The position numbers and the translations under genes were made by a program. DNA of 64,000 bases from Cryomorphaceae bacterium (GTDB taxonomy: Bacteria > Bacteroidota > Bacteroidia > Flavobacteriales_D > Sanyastnellaceae). Location: contig WGNM01000044.1 in assembly GCA_016124575.1 (NCBI GenBank), forward strand, positions 1-64,000, written 5' to 3'. The notes beneath the pieces are model-generated. The model saw only the letters and a program-made list of their open reading frames with translations. It was not told the DNA's origin and made no database searches. Of this stretch, positions 39,088 through 46,417 are shown piece after piece. Positions within the stretch are counted from its first letter, which is position 1. Each line of letters begins with the position of its first letter.

Positions 39088-39339
39088 ATGAAAACTCTAT
39101 CTATTTTCGCTACTGCAATCGTAATGACTGCATTGTTCGCTTGTGGTGGTTCTGCTGAAAACGCAATGGACGCTGCTACTGAAGCTGCAAACGAAGCTGC
39201 TGCTACTGCTACTGAGCAAGCTCAGGAAGCTGTTGAAGCTGCTACGACTACTGTTGATTCTGTTGCTACTGATGCAATGGAAGCTGCTGAGAACGCAATG
39301 GAAGCTGCTACTGACGCAGTTGAAGAAGCTGCTCACTAA
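39088..39339 (+). CDS. Small alanine-rich lipoprotein
   Basis: An 83-residue protein with signal peptide MKTLSIFATAIVMTALFAC, lipid-anchored at Cys 19. The 64-residue mature part is one long amphipathic helix built almost only of Ala, Glu, Thr, Asp, Asn and Val in loosely repeated AxxAxxEA units, with VDSVATDAMEAAENAMEAAT as an example. There is no aromatic residue in the mature chain. It recalls very abundant small helical lipoproteins of Gram-negative bacteria (Lpp-like in size and helix), but there is no sequence family I recognise and no C-terminal Lys for peptidoglycan linkage. A strong terminator follows, so it is a single-gene transcript. Confidence 0.8.
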   Translation: MKTLSIFATAIVMTALFACGGSAENAMDAATEAANEAAATATEQAQEAVEAATTTVDSVATDAMEAAENAMEAATDAVEEAAH

Positions 39340-39354
39340 TCGCAGAAAAAATAT

Positions 39355-39387
39355 AAGAAAAGAGGCTATTGTAGTCTCTTTTTTTAT
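39355..39387 (+). terminator. Rho-independent terminator of the small lipoprotein gene
   Basis: AAAGAGGCT pairs with AGTCTCTTT (one mismatch, 5-nt loop), and the T-run extends to seven T, about 20 bp after the stop codon. Confidence 0.85.
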
Positions 39388-39511
39388 GCCCTTTTGTGTG
39401 AAATGCCGTTTTGAAAGTGAATAAGATTTTATTCAAAACGCATTTAATCTCAAGAATTTAAGCGAATTTCGCTTCGAATTATATCAATTTCAACACTTAA
39501 TACTTTTCAAA

Positions 39512-40024
39512 TTGAAAAAAGTAGGATTTTTCTTTAGCATTGTGGCAATGTCTGCCATGATCGCATGCGGTGGTGATGCCAGTACTCCTGAGGCTGCTGC
39601 ACAAGCTTATTATGATGCGCTTTTGTCTAAAGACATGGAAAAAGCAAAGCAGTATGTTACAGAGGAAACCAAGCCAATGATGGATCTTTTGGGATCTATG
39701 CTTTCTTTGGCTGGTGACGAAATGCCAACTTCTTCAGTTTGCAAAGAGTGCAAAGTAGAAGGTGACATGGCAACATGCACAATGGAAACTTCTAAAACAG
39801 GAACCGAAGAAAAAGGTACTGAGGAGTTGATGTTGAAGAATGTTGATGGGAAATGGTTGGTTCACATGCCGAAAGAAGGTGGTGACGATCTAGGTGAAAT
39901 GGACATGGAAGACATGGAGATGGAAGAAGAGTGGGCAACTGAAGTTGATTCTCTTGGAAACGAGATTATGGATCAAGCGGTTGACGAGGTAGAAGAGGTT
40001 CAAGAAGCTGTTGAACAAAACTAA
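39512..40024 (+). CDS. DUF4878-like lipoprotein
   Basis: A 170-residue lipoprotein. Signal peptide MKKVGFFFSIVAMSAMIACGG requires a TTG start at 39512; no ATG is available upstream of the signal peptide. Residues 25-120 have the cystatin/NTF2-like pattern of DUF4878 lipoproteins (TPEAAAQAYYDALLSKDMEKAKQYV, LMLKNVDGKWLVHMPKE), which carry a small alpha+beta domain of unknown role. Two cysteines (CKECKVEG) may form a disulfide. The C-terminal 45 residues are very acidic (MDMEDMEMEEEWATEV), likely flexible. The following YiiX-like gene overlaps its end. Confidence 0.75.
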   Translation: MKKVGFFFSIVAMSAMIACGGDASTPEAAAQAYYDALLSKDMEKAKQYVTEETKPMMDLLGSMLSLAGDEMPTSSVCKECKVEGDMATCTMETSKTGTEEKGTEELMLKNVDGKWLVHMPKEGGDDLGEMDMEDMEMEEEWATEVDSLGNEIMDQAVDEVEEVQEAVEQN

Positions 40025-40658
40025 TCGCTTCGTCTTGAAACGTATTATATTGGTCGGGAGTGCTGTTGCACTCCCGATTTTTTTGTGGTTATTTTTTCAT
40101 TCTGAAGAACGAGAAGATCGATCTGAGGAAATAAAGGTTGTGGCAGATGTGGTTCAGACAGGTGATATCGTTTTTCGATATGGGACGGGGGCTACAGGAA
40201 GGTTCATCGTTGTTGCGCTGAATGAGCCTTTTCATATTTCACATTGTGGAGTTGTGGTGCAAAAAGAGGACGGTTCTAAGCACGTTATTCATTCAGTTTC
40301 GAATGCTGTTTCGGAAAGAGACGGGATGCAGATGTGCACACTCGATCAATTTATCGAGAACAGCCGACCACGCACCATCCGCGCTGTTCGCGCGAAAAGT
40401 AAAATTGAGAACGCAGGAGTCTTGGTAGCCCGACATGCGTACCAACATTTGTTGAATCGCACAACGTTTGATCATGATTTCGACGTCCGTGATCATTCAA
40501 CCATCTATTGCAGCGAGCTACTTTATCTGATTCTACATGAGGAATTGAAAATGGTCGATTTCTCCCGTGATTCGGGAGTTTCAGAGGGTGTTTTTGGTTT
40601 CGCCTGGGCGGCGGATACTGCGCGATTTGAACACATCGTGTGGGACACCAATCCTTAG
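40011..40658 (+). CDS. YiiX/YycO-type permuted papain-fold hydrolase, membrane-anchored
   Basis: A 215-residue protein with one N-terminal helix (IILVGSAVALPIFLWLFF) and then a permuted NlpC/P60 domain: VVQTGDIVFRYG opening, His in FHISHCGVVV and Cys in STIYCSELLYLIL. In this permuted form the Cys comes after the His. Members cleave amide bonds of peptidoglycan or act on lipids. No ATG is available: TTG at 40011 (overlapping the previous gene by 14 bp) and TTG at 40035 are both possible, and the second gives a tidier signal anchor (MKRIILVGS). The overlap suggests coupling with the DUF4878-like lipoprotein. Confidence 0.8.
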   Translation: MNKTNRFVLKRIILVGSAVALPIFLWLFFHSEEREDRSEEIKVVADVVQTGDIVFRYGTGATGRFIVVALNEPFHISHCGVVVQKEDGSKHVIHSVSNAVSERDGMQMCTLDQFIENSRPRTIRAVRAKSKIENAGVLVARHAYQHLLNRTTFDHDFDVRDHSTIYCSELLYLILHEELKMVDFSRDSGVSEGVFGFAWAADTARFEHIVWDTNP

Positions 40659-40677
40659 TTTCAGGGGCGGCAACAAA

Positions 40678-40710
40678 AAAAAAGGTCGTCCTTTCGAACG
40701 ACCTTTTCCA
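40678..40710. terminator. Bidirectional terminator between convergent genes
   Basis: A perfect 9-bp stem (40681-40689 with 40698-40706) lies 22 bp after the YiiX-like gene and 20 bp after the S46 peptidase gene. There is TTTT after the stem on the plus strand and nine T on the minus strand, so it should stop both transcripts. Confidence 0.9.
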
Positions 40711-40725
40711 ATCAAAATATCTTAG

Positions 40726-42888
40726 TTAGTCAACTTTCGTAGTTTGAACGAAGTCGATTTCATTGATGATGTTCTTCGCACCAGCCAACTTATCTAGAAT
40801 GAACATCACATAGCGGATGTCGACAGATATTGTACGTTGCAATTCTTTTTCAAATGCGATGTCACCGCTCATAGCTTCCCAGTTGCCATCGAATGCCAAG
40901 CCGATCAAATCACCGTTTCCGTTTATCACCGGACTTCCTGAGTTACCACCTGTGATGTCGTTGTTGCTGATAAAGCAGATAACAAGGTCGTTGTTTTCAT
41001 TCGCCCAGCGACCGTAGTCACCAGCGCGCAAAAGCTCAGTAAGCTTTGAAGGCACAATGAATTCTGGATCTTTCGGATCTTCTTTTTCGAGGATACCTTT
41101 CGCCGTTGTGATGTAGTCGTAATGGACACCATCGGCAGGGTAGTAGTCGCCAACTTTACCGTAAGTCAGACGCATGGTAGAGTTTGCATCAGGCGAATAT
41201 TTGTGATCAGGATTCATTTTACGAATACCATCTACAAACAAACGGTAACCACGATCGGCTTTGTCTTGCGACGGATTGGTGAACGATTGGCTGTAAACTT
41301 CGAATACAGAAACCGCAGCTTGAACAGCCAAATCTTTTTCGAATACTTTCTGACTTGGTTTCGCCATGAAAGCGTCTAGCTTCGCGCGGTCAACAAGGAA
41401 AGAAGTAGCGTACATTTTGTCGGCATAACGCGCCACAGAACCTTTGAATTTTTTATCGATGGTACCAAAGAAAGAAGGCAATTGCGCCTTGTCTATGTTC
41501 TGCTTGTACATGGTCATCAAGTTCACGAAAAGGTCTTTGTCTGTAGCCTTATCGTAATCTTTAAAAAACCCATCAGCAGTGCTTGAGAAGCTAGCCAAGA
41601 TTTCTTTTCTCTTTGCCTCATCGGTTTCAGCCATAGCGCGTTGGAATACACGGTTGAAGCGGAAGGCGAAGAGCGTGATGTCTGAACCGATCAAACCAGC
41701 TTCAAGAGCATATACATTCGATTTGATGTTCGGCTCTGTTTCAGAGTAGAAATCTTGGATGAGTTTCAATGCTTCACCGTAGATTTCTTGACGTCCTTTA
41801 TCAGCAGCAACCCACTTTCCAAATTGCGACTCCAAGGCTTTCTTCTGGTCAGCAACTTTCAAGCGCTTCAGTCCTTTTGTCTGACCAATATAGTATTTCC
41901 AGTAGTTGGCGGTGCTAGCGTATTTCGAAGCATATTGAATACGAACAGCTTTGTCGGCATCCATGTGTTGCTTCATCGTCTTCAATTTCATGTCACGCAC
42001 TTCCACAACGCTTGGGTTGTAAACATTGATTGCTTGTTCAACACCCCAAGAAGAAAGGTAACGATCGGTGCTTCCAGGGTAACCCATTACCATTGAGAAG
42101 TCGTTTGGAGCAACACCATCAAGTGAAACTTTCAGGTGACGTTTTGGTGTGAATGGTTTGTTGGTAGCAGCGTAGTCAGCAGGGTTGTTATCAGCATCTG
42201 CGTAGATGCGTAGCATCGAGAAGTCACCTGTATGACGAGGCCACATCCAGTTGTCGGTATCACCACCAAACTTACCAACGCTTTCAGGCGGAGCAGCAAC
42301 CAAACGGATGTCGCGGTAGGTGTTGTAAACAAACAAGTAATATTCGTTTCCGTAAAAGAAGTCTTTCACTTGCGCCGAATAACCAGTGCCTTCAGTGGCT
42401 TCTTTGCGGATGGCTTGAATAGCAGCACCGATTTTTTCAGCACGCTCAGCTTCGCTCATAGCAGGTGTAACACCTTCAAGCACACGAGAAGTCATGTCTT
42501 CAATACGCACAAGGAAACTGATTTCGAAATCTTCGATGTGTTTCTCTTGTCCTTTATCATACGCATAAAATCCATCGGTGAGATAATCGTTTTCTTTAGA
42601 GCTGAACGACTGAATCGCGCCATAAGCACAGTGGTGGTTCGTTAAAACCAAGCCTTCACCAGAGATAACTTCACCAGTACACATACCACCGTTTAGCATA
42701 ACAATGGCATCTTTCAAGCTGGCTTGATTTACGTTGTAGATTTCATCTGCGGTAAGATTCAATCCCATATTTTGCATGTCGGCTTCGTTGATGCGCTTCA
42801 ACAAATTCAAAAGCCACATACCTTCATCAGCATGCACGGTGGTCAACATCATGACCATAGCTGCAAATAGTGCGGTGAGTTTCTTCAT
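40726..42888 (-). CDS. S46-family dipeptidyl-peptidase, DPP7-like
   Basis: A 720-residue exported serine peptidase that removes dipeptides from the N-terminus of peptides in the periplasm or at the cell surface (signal MKKLTALFAAMVMMLTTVHA). Catalytic triad: His in GLVLTNHHCAYG (about 86), Asp in GGDTDNWMWPRHTGDFS, Ser in TGGNSGSPVING near 650. Eighteen residues after the Ser is Gly (LAFDGNWE); in this family Gly at that place goes with DPP7 (hydrophobic P1) and Arg with DPP11 (acidic P1), so I infer DPP7 specificity. ATG at 42888 preferred over the TTG at 42894. Single gene with a strong terminator. Confidence 0.93.
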   Translation of the reverse strand: MKKLTALFAAMVMMLTTVHADEGMWLLNLLKRINEADMQNMGLNLTADEIYNVNQASLKDAIVMLNGGMCTGEVISGEGLVLTNHHCAYGAIQSFSSKENDYLTDGFYAYDKGQEKHIEDFEISFLVRIEDMTSRVLEGVTPAMSEAERAEKIGAAIQAIRKEATEGTGYSAQVKDFFYGNEYYLFVYNTYRDIRLVAAPPESVGKFGGDTDNWMWPRHTGDFSMLRIYADADNNPADYAATNKPFTPKRHLKVSLDGVAPNDFSMVMGYPGSTDRYLSSWGVEQAINVYNPSVVEVRDMKLKTMKQHMDADKAVRIQYASKYASTANYWKYYIGQTKGLKRLKVADQKKALESQFGKWVAADKGRQEIYGEALKLIQDFYSETEPNIKSNVYALEAGLIGSDITLFAFRFNRVFQRAMAETDEAKRKEILASFSSTADGFFKDYDKATDKDLFVNLMTMYKQNIDKAQLPSFFGTIDKKFKGSVARYADKMYATSFLVDRAKLDAFMAKPSQKVFEKDLAVQAAVSVFEVYSQSFTNPSQDKADRGYRLFVDGIRKMNPDHKYSPDANSTMRLTYGKVGDYYPADGVHYDYITTAKGILEKEDPKDPEFIVPSKLTELLRAGDYGRWANENNDLVICFISNNDITGGNSGSPVINGNGDLIGLAFDGNWEAMSGDIAFEKELQRTISVDIRYVMFILDKLAGAKNIINEIDFVQTTKVD

Positions 42889-42941
42889 AGTCAATTTATT
42901 TGTGCCTTTCGGCGGATGTTAGAGCTTATATAGAGCTTGAT

Positions 42942-43448
42942 TTATTCCTTTATTTTGGTCCACTGTATCTCAGCAATTAGCTTGTCGAGGTGGTTGTACA
43001 ATCCTTCAAGAGCCGGACCTTGATAGCGGTTGAGTACTTTTTTTTCTCCGATGATGGTAATGGTTGAAGGTAGGTCCATCACAAGTGGATTGTCGTAAGC
43101 TGTCTGCAAGGTATCATATCCAACCTCTTTGGCGATTTTCATGACCGAAGCGATATCCATGGGAGACGACTCACCGCTGTGCTTGCCAATGAGGTCTACG
43201 AAGTTACGTCCTTCATAGCTAGCTGATCCATCGGAGTCGATAGTGAATATGAAACTCGGACAAGTGCCGAAACATACCGTACGCTCATAGTAAATCACTT
43301 GAACCGGTTCCGACTCATCAGTTTCATCTATAACCAAAGCGTTTTCAGTTATTTCTTCTGTAACTACAGGGACTTCAACGACATTTTTTTTACCCTTGCA
43401 GGCGGCCATACCGGCAGCGATGAAGAGAAGGATTGCTAATTTTTTCAT
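42942..43448 (-). CDS. DUF6438 lipoprotein
   Basis: A 168-residue lipoprotein (MKKLAILLFIAAGMAAC, anchored at Cys 17). The mature part has an acidic linker and then the DUF6438 signature: ERTVCFGTCPSFIFTIDSDGSASYEGRNF, with two cysteines in the CFGTCP motif probably forming a disulfide. The family has no known function. Its start overlaps the stop of yidC by 4 bp (ATGA), so it is the second gene of the yidC transcript; a link with membrane protein insertion is only positional. Confidence 0.82.
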   Translation of the reverse strand: MKKLAILLFIAAGMAACKGKKNVVEVPVVTEEITENALVIDETDESEPVQVIYYERTVCFGTCPSFIFTIDSDGSASYEGRNFVDLIGKHSGESSPMDIASVMKIAKEVGYDTLQTAYDNPLVMDLPSTITIIGEKKVLNRYQGPALEGLYNHLDKLIAEIQWTKIKE

Positions 43449-45316
43449 TTTTTCTGTTGTTTGGCCTTTTCCTGCTGAAGCTTTTGCATTTCTTCTAAGC
43501 GTTGTTGGAAGCCGCCTTTTGCTTTTTTAGGTTTGGTTTTGTTCGCCTCAATTTGTTCGCGGATTTTATTTTCGTCGATGAGGTAACGCTTGATTAGCAA
43601 CATCTGTGCTATAGATATCATGTTGGCACAGAAATAATAGAAATTTAGTCCAGCGGCAAAGCGGTTGAAGAAAATCAAAGTGAAGATCGGGAAGATATTC
43701 ATGATCACCTTCATATTTGGCATTCCAGGCTGCTGAGTATTCGGCATGTTAGCAGTGCTCATGCGCGAGTAGAAGAAGGTACTGATGCCCATCATCAAAG
43801 CAAATCCACTCACGTGGTTACCGTAAATGCTGCTTACAACAGGAATTTGCTGTGTCCAAGTGAAAATAGCATCATAGGCACCCAAATCATCGGCCCACCA
43901 GAATGATTTTCCACGAAGGTCGATATTCGCTGGAAAGAAGCGGAACATGGCGTACAAGATTGGCATCTGCAAAAGCATAGGCAGACATCCGGCAAAGGGG
44001 TTAACGCCCGTTTTGCGGTACAACTCCATGGTTGCTTGCTGCTTGCCCATGGCGTCATCCTTGAACTTTTCATTGAGTTCATCCATTTCTGGGCGAAGAA
44101 CTTTCATTTTCGCCGACGACATGAAGTTTTTCCATGTAACAGGAGAGAGGATGAGCTTGATAATGATGGTAATGGCGATGATGGTGAGACCCATGTTGCC
44201 AATGAACCCGAACAGCCAATCGAATACCGGACGAATCACCCAGCGGTTCATCCAGCCGAAGATCCACCAGCCGTAGTCTATCACTTTTGTGAACTCATCA
44301 ATTTCCAGCTTGCGCATTTCTGTGAGGTCATTCGGTCCGAAGTAAAAGCGCAGGTTTTCAGTTCCCGTGGCCGACATTTTGAGCGGCAAACGGGCAACGT
44401 AGTTCATGTTTACGGTTGTGTCGCCTTCTTCTTTTGGAGGGAACGATCGTACAAAAGCATTGCCCTGAAATCCATCGTCGTTAATTACCGCTGCAGAAAA
44501 GAAATTTTGTTTGAATGCTACCCAGTGAATCGGATCTTCTGTTTCTTCTTCCTTATCGCTTCCTTCGCCTAGATATGAACGTCCTTGCCCCATCTCACGG
44601 TAGAATACCGAGCTATGTTGCCTTTCCCATTCGATTCCTTTTTCATTGTGATCACCCGCAACATTCCAATCCAACATTGCCGTTTCGAGGTTAATCGGGT
44701 CGTTGAGACCTACGGTGCGGACTTCAACCTTTACTTCGTAGCTATTGTCGGCGAGTGTATATGCCAATTCAAAATAGCGGTTGTTTCCGCCATCAAGACG
44801 CATCGTCAATTCAGACCCAGCTTCAGTTTTCTTTTCGCTCACCATCTCGAAGTACAAGTCGCTCAGGTTGATTCTACCTTTTCCGGCGTAGTCGACATTG
44901 AGTGCAATCGAAGAGTTTTCAGGGTTAAAAAGTTGGATTGGCTCAGCATTCCAAAACGTTTTGTAACCATCGCGCAATTGTGCAGTTTTGAACCAACCAC
45001 CTTTGTTGCTGATTTGAACGGCAACACGGTCGTTTTCAAGGGTGAAAAGTTTTTCAGGTTGTGGCACTGCCGCCGAAGCAAACATACCCACCTTGTTTTC
45101 TCGTTCACGGGCGTCGAGCAGCTGTTGAATGGAGTCGTTTACCTGGGTAACAGACTCATTCACAATTGTTTCTGTTGTTTGCGCGGGTTGCGACACTACT
45201 TCTGTCTGTTCAACATTTGAAGTATCTTGAGGCACCTCTTCTGGTGAGAAATAGAGGTTGTACCCCAACACCAGCAAAAACATGAGCAGCAGCCCAATTA
45301 TCGTATTCCGATCCAT
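43445..45316 (-). CDS. yidC: Membrane protein insertase YidC
   Basis: The 623-residue insertase that places membrane proteins into the inner membrane alone or with SecYEG. It begins with the classical first helix (MDRNTIIGLLLMFLLVLGYNLYF), has the large periplasmic beta-sandwich domain (about 75-340), then the conserved five-helix core (ITIIIKLILSPVTWKNFMSSAKM, NPFAGCLPMLLQMPILYAMF with the conserved hydrophilic groove region, and GLNFYYFCANMISIAQ), and ends in a Lys/Gln-rich tail that can contact ribosomes. Promoter elements at 45347-45378 are among the best in the window. DUF6438 gene follows with a 4-bp overlap. rnpA, rpmH or mnmE are not adjacent. Confidence 0.97.
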   Translation of the reverse strand: MDRNTIIGLLLMFLLVLGYNLYFSPEEVPQDTSNVEQTEVVSQPAQTTETIVNESVTQVNDSIQQLLDARERENKVGMFASAAVPQPEKLFTLENDRVAVQISNKGGWFKTAQLRDGYKTFWNAEPIQLFNPENSSIALNVDYAGKGRINLSDLYFEMVSEKKTEAGSELTMRLDGGNNRYFELAYTLADNSYEVKVEVRTVGLNDPINLETAMLDWNVAGDHNEKGIEWERQHSSVFYREMGQGRSYLGEGSDKEEETEDPIHWVAFKQNFFSAAVINDDGFQGNAFVRSFPPKEEGDTTVNMNYVARLPLKMSATGTENLRFYFGPNDLTEMRKLEIDEFTKVIDYGWWIFGWMNRWVIRPVFDWLFGFIGNMGLTIIAITIIIKLILSPVTWKNFMSSAKMKVLRPEMDELNEKFKDDAMGKQQATMELYRKTGVNPFAGCLPMLLQMPILYAMFRFFPANIDLRGKSFWWADDLGAYDAIFTWTQQIPVVSSIYGNHVSGFALMMGISTFFYSRMSTANMPNTQQPGMPNMKVIMNIFPIFTLIFFNRFAAGLNFYYFCANMISIAQMLLIKRYLIDENKIREQIEANKTKPKKAKGGFQQRLEEMQKLQQEKAKQQKK

Positions 45317-45346
45317 AATTTACCAAATTCTTCCTCGCAAGGGCGG

Positions 45347-45378
45347 CAAAGATATTCTATTGTGGCGGGGTAGACAAA
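45347..45378 (-). promoter_or_regulatory. Predicted yidC promoter (-33 and -7 elements)
   Basis: On the minus strand TTTG (45375-45378), a 20-bp spacer and TATCTTTG (45347-45354) match the Bacteroidota consensus in both boxes. The ATG follows 30 bp later. Confidence 0.6.
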
Positions 45379-45463
45379 TGAGAAACCTACGGAATGATGA
45401 GTGGCAGAATAAGGCGGCTGTTTGAACATTTTCGATTACAAACCGCTTTGGTTTGAAGATCGC

Positions 45464-46315
45464 TTATGCGAAAGCTTCACCAATAGGGAGTACCTGCACC
45501 GTGCGGTCTTCAAAACGGAAGTGATCGCCGTTGGCAAGAACGTGCGTGGTGAGGTTAGAGATCGACATCGGCGTGCCTGTTTTTAGCAACAGATGAGAAT
45601 TGTGGGCTAGGTGTGAAGGGTCCATCATTAGCACCATTCCAGAGCCAATAACCCGAAATTCAGTGCCGTGTTTGATAATCAACCCTGTATCTTCAGCTAG
45701 TCCGACTCCCAATTTATTTGGGAACATGGCCATGGCTTCTACCAATCTACCGAAACGTCCGCGGCGGACGAAATGCGTATCAATGATAAGTCCAGGCATT
45801 AAGCTCAGACCCTTTTTCATTTTCACCGCCCCTTTGAAAAGCGATTCGCTGCTGCTGCCACCGGCAATCATTTCTTCGGCCATAGCCATAGCTCCTGCGC
45901 TCGTTCCAGCGATAACAAAGTTGTCATGGTGCAAACGTTCGCGCAACAAACGGTGCAGACTGGTGCCACCGATTTTTGAACTTATTCGCGCTTGGTTTCC
46001 TCCTGAAAACATAACACAATCGGCATTTCGTATAAGCTCCAAACGCGTTGGATCTTCAGATTGACGCTTGTCGGTAATGTTCATTACCGTTACGTTTTCA
46101 CATCCCAATTTCCCGAAAGCAGAAACGTAGTTCTCGCCAACTTCGACCGGGATTTGAGATGCAGTAGGTATAACAACTACCTTCGCATTGGGTCCGCCAC
46201 TTTCGCGCAGCACGTGCATCAAGACACCCTTCGTTTTGAAGTTGCTCTTTTCCCCCTTGTCTTCGTTCCCCCCGATTGGAATCAGTGTTCCTTTGAATGC
46301 AAATTGATCAGACAT
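45464..46315 (-). CDS. cphB: Cyanophycinase
   Basis: A 283-residue serine exopeptidase (family S51) that cuts cyanophycin, the aspartate-arginine storage polymer, to beta-Asp-Arg dipeptides. Signatures: TLIPIGGNEDKG at the start, SGGNQARI, the nucleophile Ser at about 139 in AGTSAGAMAM, and the downstream LMPGLIIDTHFVRRGRFGRL with the conserved His. Length is right for cytoplasmic CphB and no signal peptide is present. It is divergent from cphA with 102 bp between the starts, so synthesis and breakdown can share a control region. Confidence 0.96.
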   Translation of the reverse strand: MSDQFAFKGTLIPIGGNEDKGEKSNFKTKGVLMHVLRESGGPNAKVVVIPTASQIPVEVGENYVSAFGKLGCENVTVMNITDKRQSEDPTRLELIRNADCVMFSGGNQARISSKIGGTSLHRLLRERLHHDNFVIAGTSAGAMAMAEEMIAGGSSSESLFKGAVKMKKGLSLMPGLIIDTHFVRRGRFGRLVEAMAMFPNKLGVGLAEDTGLIIKHGTEFRVIGSGMVLMMDPSHLAHNSHLLLKTGTPMSISNLTTHVLANGDHFRFEDRTVQVLPIGEAFA

Positions 46316-46417
46316 ACTTTGTGCTTGTGATATGCGAAATTGCCTATATTTCTTCTAAATTACCCACATGATTTAAGAATCAGTTAACAAAGGCTTGTAC
46401 GAAAACTAATAAGTGGT
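46316..46417. promoter_or_regulatory. Divergent cphB/cphA control region
   Basis: 102 bp between the two start codons. On the plus strand TATATTTC (from about 46345) is a near match to TAnnTTTG and may drive cphA. I see no clear box for cphB and no perfect operator palindrome. Confidence 0.35.

Noticed and set aside
44036-44572. Plus-strand ORF of 178 codons opposite yidC
   Set aside because: Antisense shadow of the conserved YidC coding region with no recognisable domain.
44585-45220. Plus-strand ORF of 211 codons opposite yidC
   Set aside because: Shadow of a well-supported gene; no family match, no promoter, unlikely composition (Phe/Cys/His-rich).
45439-45455. Terminator of cphB (CAAACC/GGTTTG stem)
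   Set aside because: Short stem partly before the expected place and no T-run on the minus strand.
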